Assembly: GCF_001665685.1 (NCBI RefSeq)
Contig: NZ_LZTB01000038.1
Location: 62,001 to 126,000 of the forward strand
DNA length: 64,000 nucleotides
Reading direction: 5' to 3'
From: Mycobacterium sp. 852013-50091_SCH5140682
GTDB lineage: Bacteria; Actinomycetota; Actinomycetes; Mycobacteriales; Mycobacteriaceae
The translations under genes were made by a program, and so were the position numbers. This document shows positions 8,455 to 17,709 of the stretch, one piece after another. The notes under the pieces were generated by a model, which was given only the letters and a program-made list of their open reading frames with translations, was not told the origin of the DNA and ran no database searches. Numbering within the stretch: the stretch's first letter is position 1; every line of letters begins with the position of its first letter.

Positions 8455-9936
8455 TCATCGGGAGGTGCGAGCCAAGGTGTGTGAGATGGGTGCCACCGCG
8501 TCACCCAGGTCTCGCCAGGTGGCGTACGCGGCGTCATAGGTCGACTTGCGTGACGGGTCCGGGACATACGGCGCATCCAGGGTGATGAACCGGGCCGCAT
8601 CCGACCAGTCACCGAGCGCGCCGATGGCGATGGCGGCGATCACCGCGGCCCCCAGAGAGGCGCCGGGATGACCACGGACCGGCAACATCTCCAGGCCGAG
8701 GACGTCGGCGTGGATCTGTTTCCACAGTGTCGATTTCGACCCGCCGTTGGTGATCATCACGCGGCGCAGCGGGAGGCCGATTTCGGCGAATACGTCCATG
8801 TGGTGCCGGAATCCGAAGGCGATGGCCTCCAGCACCGAGCGATACATGTCGGCCCTGGTGTGGCCGAGGTGCAGGCCCGCGAACACGCCTCGCAGGTCGG
8901 GGTCGTGGATCGGGCTCTTCTCACCGAGGAAGTACGGCAGGCACATCACTTCCGCTGGGGCCCGGCCGGCCGCCTCGTCGTCGAGCGCCGTCAGCTCGGC
9001 ACCGCCGATCAGGGCCTGAAACCAGCGGATCAGGCTGCCGCTGGTGGCCATACAGCCGTTGGGCAACCACTGCCCCGGCACGGGATGGGCGTCGAGGTAG
9101 AGCCGCTCGTCGACCACCCTGGTGTTGCTGGCGGCCAGGATGTCGCCCGCCCCACCGAGTTTCACCAGGGCGTCACCGGGTGCATTGACGCCGGCGGCAT
9201 ACGCCGAGAGCACGTGGTCGGCGCCGCCGACCACGAGTGCCGTGCCCGCACGCAAGCCCGTCAGGTCCGCGGCTTCCCGGCTCAGCTCGCCCACCCTGGT
9301 GCCCGGCCGGAACACCGGGGCGAGGGTCACCGGGTCGACGTCTGCTGCCGCCAGCACGGGTTCGGCCCGCTCCCCGGCGATGGTGAACAGCCCGGATTCC
9401 AGCGCCCAGTTCTGTTCAACGTGCACCTGCGCGCCCAGCGCTGTGAGCACCCAGTCGTAAGAGCCGACCCAGTGCGCGGTGCGCGCATACACCTCGGGCT
9501 CGTGTTCGCGAAGCCACACCATCGTCGGCGCGACCGACTGCTGGGTGAGCGCAGAGCCGGTCAGGCCGACCAGGTCGACCCCCGCCAGCGACTCGGCGAG
9601 CCGGCCGACCTCGTGGTGCGCCCTCGCGTCGTTCTGAAGAATGCCACGGCGCAACGGCTTTCCCGACCCGTCGAGCGGTACGACGGCAGGCACCATGCCC
9701 GACGTTGCGATCGCGCCGATATCACCGGCGTCGGCGCCACCGGTCGTGACCACTTCCCGGATGGACTCGACGACATTGCGATGCCACTGACCGGTGTCGG
9801 CCTCTGCGATACCGGGGCCCGTCGAGTGCAGTGTGGTCTCGCGGTTGGCGGTCGCCACGATGCCGCAGTCGACGTCGAACAGCACGGTCTTGGTGCCGGT
9901 CGTGCCGATGTCGACCCCGATGGTGTAGCGGCTCAT
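8455..9936 (-). CDS. FGGY-family carbohydrate kinase (xylulokinase/gluconokinase-like)
   Basis: 493 residues. The N-terminal ATPase loop is GVDIGTTGTKTVLFD. The middle contains VKLGGAGDILAAS, and the C-terminal FGGY signature region is ITNGGSKSTLWKQIHADVLG, followed by ASLGAAVIAA. The family phosphorylates sugars or polyols at the expense of ATP. Its place between a regulator and an importer suggests it phosphorylates the imported compound or its SDR oxidation product. Its start overlaps the DeoR gene stop by four bases. The exact substrate is unknown. Confidence 0.88.
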   Translation of the reverse strand: MSRYTIGVDIGTTGTKTVLFDVDCGIVATANRETTLHSTGPGIAEADTGQWHRNVVESIREVVTTGGADAGDIGAIATSGMVPAVVPLDGSGKPLRRGILQNDARAHHEVGRLAESLAGVDLVGLTGSALTQQSVAPTMVWLREHEPEVYARTAHWVGSYDWVLTALGAQVHVEQNWALESGLFTIAGERAEPVLAAADVDPVTLAPVFRPGTRVGELSREAADLTGLRAGTALVVGGADHVLSAYAAGVNAPGDALVKLGGAGDILAASNTRVVDERLYLDAHPVPGQWLPNGCMATSGSLIRWFQALIGGAELTALDDEAAGRAPAEVMCLPYFLGEKSPIHDPDLRGVFAGLHLGHTRADMYRSVLEAIAFGFRHHMDVFAEIGLPLRRVMITNGGSKSTLWKQIHADVLGLEMLPVRGHPGASLGAAVIAAIAIGALGDWSDAARFITLDAPYVPDPSRKSTYDAAYATWRDLGDAVAPISHTLARTSR

Positions 9937-10757
9937 GCCCGGTCCGCCTCGCCGCCGGATGCCGGATCTTCTTGCCCGGCAACGCAGATCACCTCGACAC
10001 CCGCATCTCGGGCTGCGATCAGTGCGGGGTGGTCGGCGGGCCCGTCGGTCACGATGACGTCAATGTCGGCCAACGCGGCAATGCTGACGAACGTGACCCG
10101 CCCGAGCTTGCTGTTGTCTGCCGCGACGATGACCCGATCCGCACGCTTGGCGGCGGCACGCTTCACCCGGCTCTCCGCCTGGTGATAGTCGGAGATTCCA
10201 CGGTCGACGTCGATTCCCGCGACGCCCATCACGAACGTGTCGCAGTTGTACTGGGCGAGCGTGTCCTCTGTGGTCGAACCGATAAGGCTCAGTTCGCCGG
10301 GACGCAGCTCACCGCCGGTCAGCACCACCTTGGTGTCGGGCTCGTCAACGACCTCGACGGCCGCGAGCACGCTGGGGGTCACGATGGTCAAACTCAGCCC
10401 GCGGCCCCGCAACGAGCGCGCCACGGCCAGCGCCGTACTGCCGGAATCGAGGATGAGCGTCTCTTCGGGACCGATCAGGTCCGCCACGGCGTCGGCGATA
10501 TGCCGTTTCTGCTCAGCCGCGTCGGCCACCCGGGTGGCGAACGACGGTTCGGTGCGCTTGCCCGTCAAGGCGATGACACCGCCGACCACCCGGCGCACGA
10601 CGTCGAGCGCTTCGAGTGCCTCGACATCGCGACGGATGGTCATCTCGGACACGTCGAACTCGGCGGCCAGCTCCGCGTAGCCCACCTCAAAATCGGTGCG
10701 TACCCGCTCGGCGATGCGATCGCGACGAGTCTTGGCGTCCACGCTCACACCCACCAT
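9933..10757 (-). CDS. DeoR/GlpR-family transcriptional regulator
   Basis: 274 residues. An N-terminal winged helix-turn-helix with VGYAELAAEFDVSEMTIRRD (about residues 25-44) is typical of DeoR proteins. It is followed by a sugar-phosphate-sensing domain with ILDSGSTALAVARSL and VLTGGELRPGELSLIG. Members usually repress their own operon and release DNA on binding a phosphorylated sugar. It is the first gene of the eight-gene catabolic operon. The ATG at 10757 lies directly beside an inverted repeat, leaving no room for a ribosome site, so a leaderless message or a slightly downstream GTG start is possible. Confidence 0.9.
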   Translation of the reverse strand: MVGVSVDAKTRRDRIAERVRTDFEVGYAELAAEFDVSEMTIRRDVEALEALDVVRRVVGGVIALTGKRTEPSFATRVADAAEQKRHIADAVADLIGPEETLILDSGSTALAVARSLRGRGLSLTIVTPSVLAAVEVVDEPDTKVVLTGGELRPGELSLIGSTTEDTLAQYNCDTFVMGVAGIDVDRGISDYHQAESRVKRAAAKRADRVIVAADNSKLGRVTFVSIAALADIDVIVTDGPADHPALIAARDAGVEVICVAGQEDPASGGEADRA

Positions 10758-10758
10758 T

Positions 10759-10830
10759 CGTGTGCAACTTTCACACGCATGGAGCGCAATTTCGCAAGAA
10801 ATACCGCTGTTACCCGCACAGCGTGTGAAT
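10759..10830. promoter_or_regulatory. Candidate DeoR operator region with repeated TCACACG/CGTGTGA words
   Basis: A 19-bp inverted repeat, CGTGTG-N7-CACACG, lies at 10759-10777, two bases upstream of the deoR-like start. A second CGTGTGA lies at 10822-10828. The spacing of about 50 bases would allow looping or cooperative binding. The position upstream of the operon makes it a natural autoregulatory site, but binding is inferred. Confidence 0.5.
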
Positions 10831-10915
10831 CTATGACAACTCTGCGCTGATGTCTACGGCAAAATGTGATTTTTTTTCATGGCTGTAACAAGCCCGACAG
10901 GCGGCCGGTCGGACG

Positions 10916-11395
10916 TCAGGACCGCCAATTCAGCACTTCCCCTTCGCCGGCCGTCAGCACCGTCCCGGGCATGACACGCAGCCGGTACGGGCTCAACCGC
11001 AGCGCCGCGAAACTGGGCGAGGTCGGCCCGTCCCACCCCGGAATGATCGCCGGGTCGTAGCCGACCGGCGCAGGCGCAGTGGCGAAGCGGTCCCACACCT
11101 GACGGCGGGTGTCGTCGTCGAGATACCACTCGACCAGACAGTCCGCTGAGCAGGTGTCGTGGCTGGCGGTCCAGTAGCTCACCGAGAGGTAGGGGTGCGC
11201 GGCGAGATCAGCCTTCTTGACCGGCGTGGGCGCGGTGGCGATCCAGCCGAACAGGTCGGTGCCGTCCCAGTCCCAGATCGGGTGCAGGATGCGGCTGCGC
11301 GGGCGTCCGTCAGCGTCGACGGTGGCCGCCGAGGCCCACACGATCGAATGGGCCATCTCGACGAAGGCAGGCGCGATGCGCTCCAGTGAGGTCAC
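10916..11395 (-). CDS. Pyridoxamine 5'-phosphate oxidase-like (flavin/F420 split-barrel) protein
   Basis: 159 residues with a split-barrel flavin-binding pattern. AHSIVWASAATVDADGRPRS leads into RILHPIWDW, then HPYLSVSYWTASHDTC. Members bind FMN, F420 or heme and act as small oxidoreductases. I use the GTG at 11395; a TAATAG hexamer about 12-17 bases upstream could be a -10 box, which would make the message essentially leaderless. The upstream small gene ends at 11409, so the two may be linked. Cofactor and substrate are not evident. Confidence 0.72.
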   Translation of the reverse strand: MTSLERIAPAFVEMAHSIVWASAATVDADGRPRSRILHPIWDWDGTDLFGWIATAPTPVKKADLAAHPYLSVSYWTASHDTCSADCLVEWYLDDDTRRQVWDRFATAPAPVGYDPAIIPGWDGPTSPSFAALRLSPYRLRVMPGTVLTAGEGEVLNWRS

Positions 11396-11408
11396 ACGAG
11401 CGAGGCTA

Positions 11409-11645
11409 TTACCCGTCGTCGCCCTTGTCGGCGTCTTTGTCGGCGCCCTTGTCGTCGTTCTTCTCCGACTGGCCGTAAATGGGCTTTCCCTCGTCGTCGA
11501 GCCAGTCGTTGACCGCAGTCCCCGAGACCGTGCCCCCGGTTCCGGGCATGGTGACGGTGGGCCGGGTGTCGTCATACGACTTCATGACCTCTTCGGCCTG
11601 TCTGCGGTTTTCCTCGGTGATATGCGGTTGTTTCTCGGTAGCCAT
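11409..11645 (-). CDS. Small acidic hydrophilic protein, function unknown
   Basis: 78 residues, beginning MATEKQPHITEENRRQAEEV and ending in a low-complexity Asp/Lys tail (KNDDKGADKDADKGDDG). There is no signal peptide or membrane segment, and it is probably partly disordered. The ATG at 11645 is chosen over an upstream TTG. It sits between the TetR gene and the split-barrel gene on the same strand. The N-terminal EENRRQAEEVMKSYDDTRPT is the most structured-looking part. I do not recognise the family with confidence. Confidence 0.6.
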   Translation of the reverse strand: MATEKQPHITEENRRQAEEVMKSYDDTRPTVTMPGTGGTVSGTAVNDWLDDEGKPIYGQSEKNDDKGADKDADKGDDG

Positions 11646-11683
11646 GAGTAACGGCTGCCCAAAAAGCCGGGCCGCCAAACGGC

Positions 11684-12289
11684 TCAGGCCGAGACCGTAC
11701 GCACCGACGCGGGCAGGCTCGGCAGGAAATGCCGCGCCGCGAACGCCCGGATCTCCTCGGGGGTCTGCACCGGTTGGACGCTGGGTAGCAACAACACCAT
11801 CGCCGCGTAGCGCAGGATGGTGTCCGCCAGGTCGTTGACCGCCTGCGGGCCGATGCGGTCGGCGAACCCGTCCGGGAAGATCACCCGCAGCGCGGCAGCC
11901 ATCCGCTCGATCGCCGCGCCGTAGTGCCGGTGCATCAACTCCAGCACCAGCGCGGGCTCGTCGACGATCATCTGATTGAGCACCCGGTGCGTGCGGAACC
12001 TCAGGATCGACAGGGTGAACGCTTCGACATAGTAGTTCGATTGCGGCCCAGCATCTTTCAGTTCGCGCGCGATGTCGGCGAACAGTGCCACGTTCTCGCG
12101 CTCGATGACGGCGGCGACCAACTCGTCACGATTGGCGAACCTGCGGTAGATGGTGGTGCGGCTGACGCCCGCCCGGCGGGCCACATCGTCGAGCGCGACC
12201 CGGCGGAAACCGTGCCGTTCGAATTCGGCAAGGGCCGCGTCCAGGATCCGCCGGGTCGATTCCGACCCCGTCGCGTCAGTCGCGGGCAT
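11684..12289 (-). CDS. TetR-family transcriptional regulator
   Basis: 201 residues. A classical TetR DNA-binding domain occupies about residues 12-58, with [32 protein letters not shown] and NRDELVAAV. The all-helical C-terminal domain has no recognisable ligand signature. Its start overlaps the end of the MpaB-like gene by 14 bases, so the two are co-transcribed. The palindrome at 13147-13178 upstream of that operon is the likely operator. Confidence 0.88.
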   Translation of the reverse strand: MPATDATGSESTRRILDAALAEFERHGFRRVALDDVARRAGVSRTTIYRRFANRDELVAAVIERENVALFADIARELKDAGPQSNYYVEAFTLSILRFRTHRVLNQMIVDEPALVLELMHRHYGAAIERMAAALRVIFPDGFADRIGPQAVNDLADTILRYAAMVLLLPSVQPVQTPEEIRAFAARHFLPSLPASVRTVSA

Positions 12290-13145
12290 AGCCCCTCTGG
12301 GCGAACCGGTTGTAGCGCACGCTCATCGGCAGATGGTCCCACACCCAGTTGACCGGAGCCGACCGCCAGAACGCGGCGAACCGCTGATAGTTGCGCTCCT
12401 GGCGCTCCGACCACGGCAGCTGTAGCAGATCGCGAGCGCGGGGCGGCAGGCCGCCGGTGGTCAGGAAAGCCGCGACGGGGTTGAACACCGTCGCCACCAC
12501 CCGCCACAGGGCCGGGTGCACCGCTTTGGGGCACGGGAAGCCCTTGGTGACGTAGCCGACGCCGTACCGGGCGCTCTTGTGGGCGACGGCGACCTCGTTC
12601 ATCATCCGGTCCCAGTACTGCTCGAACTCGGCGTAGTCGGCGGGCATGGGCCGGTCGCTGACGCCGTAGCGGCGATACCAGGTCTTCGATTCGAGGTAGA
12701 TCTGCTCCTTCTCCTCGCGGGTCAACCGCTTGACGAAGGTGTCGGCGAAGTACAGCACCTGCTCGACGAATGTCGCGTGTGCCCAGAAGTAGGTCTCGGG
12801 GTCCAGCGCGTGATAGCGCGCCACCGGTTCTCCGTCGGGGCCGGGCATCACGCCCTTGACGTGGTGGTGAAAGTCGCGGACCTGAGTGCCCGCGTTATCG
12901 TCCTCCGTCCCGTACACGGTCCGGAAGATCGGCGGCACAGTGCGTTTGAGCCGTTCTGCGGTATCGGAGAAGAACGTCGAATGATCCAGTACGCCCTGGC
13001 CCAGCTCGGCGAGCATGTTCTGCAACACCGCGGGCCGAGGACCGATCAGGTACATGCGGTTGTCACCGAAGTACTTCCACACCAGCGATTGCGGGCCCAG
13101 CGGCAGGGAGTCGGCCTGCTGCGACGGTTCAGCCAGATCGGTCAT
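12276..13145 (-). CDS. MpaB/latex-clearing-protein-like oxygenase (DUF2236)
   Basis: 289 residues. The N-terminal region [20 protein letters not shown], then RVxD-like [10 protein letters not shown], and the central [21 protein letters not shown] are typical of the DUF2236 (oxygenase MpaB) family. That family includes rubber oxygenase Lcp and a mycophenolic-acid pathway oxygenase. The His-rich segment DFHHHVKG and the WAHATF helix are probable heme or catalytic residues. Start ATG at 13145; no Shine-Dalgarno, so it may be leaderless. It is paired with a TetR regulator. Confidence 0.8.
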   Translation of the reverse strand: MTDLAEPSQQADSLPLGPQSLVWKYFGDNRMYLIGPRPAVLQNMLAELGQGVLDHSTFFSDTAERLKRTVPPIFRTVYGTEDDNAGTQVRDFHHHVKGVMPGPDGEPVARYHALDPETYFWAHATFVEQVLYFADTFVKRLTREEKEQIYLESKTWYRRYGVSDRPMPADYAEFEQYWDRMMNEVAVAHKSARYGVGYVTKGFPCPKAVHPALWRVVATVFNPVAAFLTTGGLPPRARDLLQLPWSERQERNYQRFAAFWRSAPVNWVWDHLPMSVRYNRFAQRGYARD

Positions 13146-13146
13146 A

Positions 13147-13178
13147 GGAACAGTGTTACAAATTTTGAACTTTGTTCC
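13147..13178. promoter_or_regulatory. Candidate TetR operator upstream of the MpaB-like gene
   Basis: A 32-bp palindrome is centred at about 13162.5, with matching words GGAACA/TGTTCC, GTT/AAC and a central AAATTT at symmetric positions. It abuts the start codon of the MpaB-like gene and would overlap its promoter. The symmetry and the TetR gene in the same operon make autoregulation likely. Binding is inferred. Confidence 0.65.
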
Positions 13179-13287
13179 AACGCGTGTGGCGCAACTCACG
13201 ACAACTCGACGAGCTTTCTCATCGCCGCACTCCGGCGGGCATCGCTCACTACGATGAGTGCACGTTTGCGGGGGGCGGAAGGGAACG

Positions 13288-16200
13288 GTGGCCGTGTCCG
13301 CTCCGGTACTCGACCTCGACGGCCGCGTCGTCGGACGGGCCGCGGAGTCGAGCGCGCTGCGCGCCGCCATCACCGACGCCGAACGCAACGGCGGCCGCTG
13401 CGTCCTGGTCAGCGGCGCCCCCGGGGTGGGCAAATCGACACTCGTGCAGGCCTTCGGTGTCGAGCTGGCGCAACGCAACTGCGTCTTCGCCTACGGCCGG
13501 TGCCGCGACGGCGCCCCGGCGCCCTATGCGGCACTCGGGGACGCCTTCAGCTCGATCGTGCAGACCATGGAGACCACCGGCCCGGCCGAACGGGACAGCT
13601 GGCGCGCCGATCTCGCCACCGGCATGGCGGCCCTGTCCGGCGTCCTGTCCGAGCTGGTACCGGAACTGGGGCAGGTGCTCGGACAGCCAACCGGAACCGG
13701 CGATCGCGAGGCCGCCGATCCACGCCGCCGGCTGCACCGCGCCGCCATCAGGCTGATCTCCGAAACCGCCTCCTACCGCCCGGTGGTGCTCGCGATCGAC
13801 GATCTGCAATGGGCCGACCACGACTCCCTGCTGATGCTCTCCGAGTTGCTCGCGGTGTCGTTGCGCAATGTGCTGGTGCTCGGCGCGCACCGGGCCGGCG
13901 AGTTCGACCCGAACGGTGCCGGCCTGCCCACGGCCGGGTTGTCCAGCGTCCGGCTCGCGCCGCTGTCCCGCGACACCGTCGAAGAGCTGCTGGCCGGCGT
14001 GTGCGGCCGCGCCGTCGAACTCGGCGACGTGGCCGCCGAATTCCACCACCGCACCGGCGGCAATCCGCTGCAGGTCCGCCAGTTGCTGTACCGCGCGCAG
14101 CGCGAAGGTGCGCTCACCCCGGTCGGCGCGAGCGGCCGTTGCAGCTGGGACCTGCGGGTGTTGTCCTCCATCGAGGTGACCGACTCCGCCGCCGAGTTCC
14201 TCAACCGCTACCTCGACCAGCTGCGCCCGGCACACCGCGCCGTGCTGAGCACGCTGACCTGCATCGGCGGTGAATTCGACCTCACCGACGCGACGACGGC
14301 GGCCGCGCAGCCCACCGACGTCGTCGCGCAGGCACTGTGGTCGGCCCTGGAACTGAGGCTGCTCGAAGCCGTCGACAGCCGCGGTCAGCGCATCGCCAAC
14401 ACGATCAGCCACGACGCGCGTTACCGGTTCAGCCACGACCGGGTTTCGGAGGCAGCCCGCGAAGACCTCTCCGACGACGTCGCACGCGATACGCACCTGA
14501 GGCTCGGCAGGCAACTCGTCGAGCAGGGCGAGGAGCGGCTGTTCGAGGCCGCGCGGCACCTCGGCATCGGCGGCCACGGACTGGCCGACGACGCCGAGCG
14601 CGTCCGGTTCGTCGACGTGCTGCGGCGCGCGGCGCGCAAGGCCAGGGCGCAGGCGTCATTTCCCTTGGCGCTGACGTACTGCCGCAACGGGCTGGACCTC
14701 TTGGGCGACGAACGGTGGACCCGGCACTTCGACGTCGCCAGGGAACTGCAGCTCGAGGCGGCCGAGGCCGCGCTGCTGGTCGGCGACGTAGCGGGGCTGC
14801 ACACCCTGCTCGACGAGGCCGAGACCGCCTTGCACGAACCGGCCGACCGCAGCCGGCTGGCCTATCTGCGACTCAAGGGGCGCATGGCCCAGAACAGGTT
14901 GAAGGAGGCGCTCGACACCGGGTTGCGGGCACTCGACGAGCTCGGCGAGGCCCTGCCGCACGACGCAGGCAAACCGCGAATGGTCAACGCGCTCTTGCAG
15001 ATGCGCTTCACGGTGCGGCACTGGAGCACCGACCAACTGCTCCAGTTGCCGCGGTGTGAGGACCGGCGGGTGGCGGAGATCCAGCGCATCCTCGCCGAAC
15101 TGCGCAGCCTGTCCTACATCGCGCGGCCCAACCTCTTCCCGCTCATCGTGCGCAAGCAGCTGGAGCTGACCCTCGCGCACGGCCACACGCCGTCGCTGCC
15201 ACTGGTGCTCGTCAGCTACGGCGTGCTGCTGGTGCTGACCGGGGACCGCGCAGGCGCGCAACGGTTCGGCGAGACCGCCCTGCTGCTCACCGAGCGGCCC
15301 GAATTCCGCGACGCCCGGCCCGAAACCCTGTTCATGCACCTGAATTTCATCCGGCACTGGCGGCACCCACTGCGCGACGGCTTCGGCCCGCTGCGCGACG
15401 CGGTGACCGAGGCACTCGACCACGGCGACCAGGAATACGCGGGATTCCTTGGCGCCGTTCTCCTTTCGCAGTACTTCTGGATCGGCAGGCCGCTGGCCGA
15501 GATCGACGAGCTCGCCCAGACTCTGATCCCCGAGATCTGGTCGCAGCCGGTACCGCGAGGGCTGTGCCAGGCCGTCCAGCAGATCTGCCTGAACATGATG
15601 GGGCGCAGCGAGGACCCCTTCCTGCTGGCGGGCGAGAGTGGTTACGACGAGCGGGTGGCCCTGCCCGCGGCCCGCCGCGAAGGCGACGAGGTGGCCCTCG
15701 GCGCCGCGGCGACGATGCGCCTCGGCCTGCACTTCTGGGCCGGCGACTACGCCGGGGCGGTCGACGTCGCTGACGATGCCGTCGAGCACATCGGCGGCAT
15801 GGAGGGCACCGCCATCATGCAGCTCGTGCACATGGTGGATGCGCTGAGCCGCATCCACGTCGCACCCACCGCGCGCTCGACCCGTCGCTGCGCGCACCGC
15901 GCTCTGGCACTGCATCGCAGGTGGGCGGCGGAATCCCCGGCGAACTACGCGGCGCCGTACGCGCTGATCGAGGGCACCTGGGCACACGCCCGCGGCAGGC
16001 ACCAGACGGCCGAACTGGCCCTGCACCGCGCGATGGAACTGGCCGACGAGCACCAGCTGCCGCTGATCGCCGCGGCGGCCCACGAACAAGCCGCGATCCT
16101 CTACGCCGACACCGGCCGCAACCGGCTCAGCGAGCACATGCTGCGCACGGCGTATCAGCGGTTCTCCACGTTGGGCCTGACGCTGCGGACCGAGCGGCTG

Positions 16201-17634
16201 GCCCGCGCCCATCCGTGGCTGCTCAGCCGCGATCTCGTCACGCCGGATTCGGCAGGCATCGATCCGGCAGGCGCCCACCATCTGGCGCGTGCCCTGTCCG
16301 CGGCACGCAGCGCGGACAGCCTGGCCGACATCGTGCTGCGGACCGTCGCCGACACCACCGGTGCCCACCGCGTGCTGCTGCTCACCGGTGAGCCCGAACA
16401 CCTCAGTGTGCGGACCGTGCTCGACGGCGGCGAGATCACGCCGGTCGAAGGGCCATGGACCGAGGTGGCCTACGACCGCAGCCTGGTGCGCCGCGTCGTC
16501 GACTGCGGCACCCCGCTGATCATGGCCGCCGACTCCACACGGCGCCCGGGACCCAACGGCCAGCGCCACCCGGCGCCGTCGGTGCTTGCCGCACCGATTC
16601 GCCTGCAAGACAACATCATCGGCATGGTCTACGCCGAACATGATGATCCAGCACAGCATTTCGGCGCGCATCACGAAGAAGCCGTGTCGTTCGTCTGCGA
16701 CCAGGCCGCCGCGCCGATGTGGAACTTTCAGCTCGAGGCGCAGCTGCAGGCCGCCGACGAATACCGCCGCTCGCTGATGGACGCGCAGTCCAAGTTCGTG
16801 CCCAACGAACTGCTGCGCATCCTCGACATCGACGATCTGCGCCGCGTACACAGCGGCTACCGCGTCGAGCGGGAGATGACCGTGCTGATCTCCGACATCC
16901 GCGGCTACACAACCCTTTTGGAGGACATGAACGTCTCCGATGCCAGCAATCTGGCGATGGGGTTCCTGCGTGCCGTCGAGCTGCCGATCATCAGCTGCAA
17001 CGGCATGATCCAGGACGTCCGCGGCGATGAGATCGTCGCGGTCTTCGAATCGGAAACCGACGCCGTACGCGGCGGTCTGGCCATGCTGCGCTCGTTGCGC
17101 GAGCACAACCGCGACCGGCGCGCGCACGGATCCGACGCGCTGCAGGTCGGCATCGGCATCAACACCGGCCCGGTCGGGGTAGGCCTCGTCGGCGGCGTCA
17201 ACCGCATGGTCCTGACCATCATCGGCGACGCCGTCAACGTCGCCGCACGCATCGAAAGCACCAACAAGCGCTACGGCACCGCGCTGCTCATCTCCGACGC
17301 GACCTACGCGCGCGTCGCTGCGCAGGGCCAGTTCGCCATCCGCCGGATGGAGCGCGTGATGGTGGTCAACCGGCGCAGGCCGGTGACCGTCTACGAGGTG
17401 TACGACGAGGATCCGGCCCCGCTGCGGGAGGCGAAACGCGCGGCCCAACCGACGTTCGACGAGGCGTTCGGCTTGTTCGACGCGGGAGACGCCGCCCGGG
17501 CCCGCGCCGCGTTCGAGAACTGCCGCCTGCTGCTGCCGGACGACACCGTGGCCACGCTGCACATAGCGCACTGCGATGCCGTTGCCCGCGGTGACATGTC
17601 CCCTGGTCAGGAGGTCGCGCTCGCGCAGAAGTAG
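13288..17634 (+). CDS. Large AAA-ATPase / helical-repeat / GAF / class III nucleotide cyclase
   Basis: 1448 residues. The N-terminal ATPase has P-loop GAPGVGKS (43-50) and Walker B region LAIDDLQWAD (Asp171-Asp172). The middle 700 residues are helical and TPR-like. A GAF-like domain lies around 1010-1140 (VLLLTGEP, VLAAPIRLQDNIIGMVYAEH). The C-terminal cyclase runs from about 1190 to 1370: metal Asp1203 (ISDIRGYT) and Asp1247 (RGDEIVAVF), Asn1317 and Arg1321 (GDAVNVAARIES). Thr1310 occupies the usual class IIIb position, but the substrate-selecting Lys is Asp1243. Domain order differs from the cyclase-ATPase-LuxR proteins of M. tuberculosis. GTG start at 13288 with GGAAGGGA upstream. Likely cytosolic sensor-regulator. 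Confidence 0.88.
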   Translation: MAVSAPVLDLDGRVVGRAAESSALRAAITDAERNGGRCVLVSGAPGVGKSTLVQAFGVELAQRNCVFAYGRCRDGAPAPYAALGDAFSSIVQTMETTGPAERDSWRADLATGMAALSGVLSELVPELGQVLGQPTGTGDREAADPRRRLHRAAIRLISETASYRPVVLAIDDLQWADHDSLLMLSELLAVSLRNVLVLGAHRAGEFDPNGAGLPTAGLSSVRLAPLSRDTVEELLAGVCGRAVELGDVAAEFHHRTGGNPLQVRQLLYRAQREGALTPVGASGRCSWDLRVLSSIEVTDSAAEFLNRYLDQLRPAHRAVLSTLTCIGGEFDLTDATTAAAQPTDVVAQALWSALELRLLEAVDSRGQRIANTISHDARYRFSHDRVSEAAREDLSDDVARDTHLRLGRQLVEQGEERLFEAARHLGIGGHGLADDAERVRFVDVLRRAARKARAQASFPLALTYCRNGLDLLGDERWTRHFDVARELQLEAAEAALLVGDVAGLHTLLDEAETALHEPADRSRLAYLRLKGRMAQNRLKEALDTGLRALDELGEALPHDAGKPRMVNALLQMRFTVRHWSTDQLLQLPRCEDRRVAEIQRILAELRSLSYIARPNLFPLIVRKQLELTLAHGHTPSLPLVLVSYGVLLVLTGDRAGAQRFGETALLLTERPEFRDARPETLFMHLNFIRHWRHPLRDGFGPLRDAVTEALDHGDQEYAGFLGAVLLSQYFWIGRPLAEIDELAQTLIPEIWSQPVPRGLCQAVQQICLNMMGRSEDPFLLAGESGYDERVALPAARREGDEVALGAAATMRLGLHFWAGDYAGAVDVADDAVEHIGGMEGTAIMQLVHMVDALSRIHVAPTARSTRRCAHRALALHRRWAAESPANYAAPYALIEGTWAHARGRHQTAELALHRAMELADEHQLPLIAAAAHEQAAILYADTGRNRLSEHMLRTAYQRFSTLGLTLRTERLARAHPWLLSRDLVTPDSAGIDPAGAHHLARALSAARSADSLADIVLRTVADTTGAHRVLLLTGEPEHLSVRTVLDGGEITPVEGPWTEVAYDRSLVRRVVDCGTPLIMAADSTRRPGPNGQRHPAPSVLAAPIRLQDNIIGMVYAEHDDPAQHFGAHHEEAVSFVCDQAAAPMWNFQLEAQLQAADEYRRSLMDAQSKFVPNELLRILDIDDLRRVHSGYRVEREMTVLISDIRGYTTLLEDMNVSDASNLAMGFLRAVELPIISCNGMIQDVRGDEIVAVFESETDAVRGGLAMLRSLREHNRDRRAHGSDALQVGIGINTGPVGVGLVGGVNRMVLTIIGDAVNVAARIESTNKRYGTALLISDATYARVAAQGQFAIRRMERVMVVNRRRPVTVYEVYDEDPAPLREAKRAAQPTFDEAFGLFDAGDAARARAAFENCRLLLPDDTVATLHIAHCDAVARGDMSPGQEVALAQK

Positions 17635-17650
17635 CTGCGCCAATCGGCCC

Positions 17651-17678
17651 TCGACACCCCGCATCCTCTGCCATGATT
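17651..17678 (+). promoter_or_regulatory. Candidate sigma-A-type promoter for the shell/isoprenoid operon
   Basis: TCGACA at 17651-17656 resembles a -35 box and CATGAT at 17672-17677 a -10 box, with 15-16 bases between. A start near 17684 would give a leader of about 26 bases before the ATG at 17710. The match is modest and unverified. It would make the operon independent of the cyclase gene. Confidence 0.35.
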
Positions 17679-17709
17679 TGGACCACACTCGTCGAGGGGG
17701 TCGCAGCCC

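Noticed and set aside
10868-10877. Run of eight T on the plus strand, possible terminator
   Set aside because: No plus-strand gene ends here and no stable stem precedes it; on the coding (minus) strand it is an A run.
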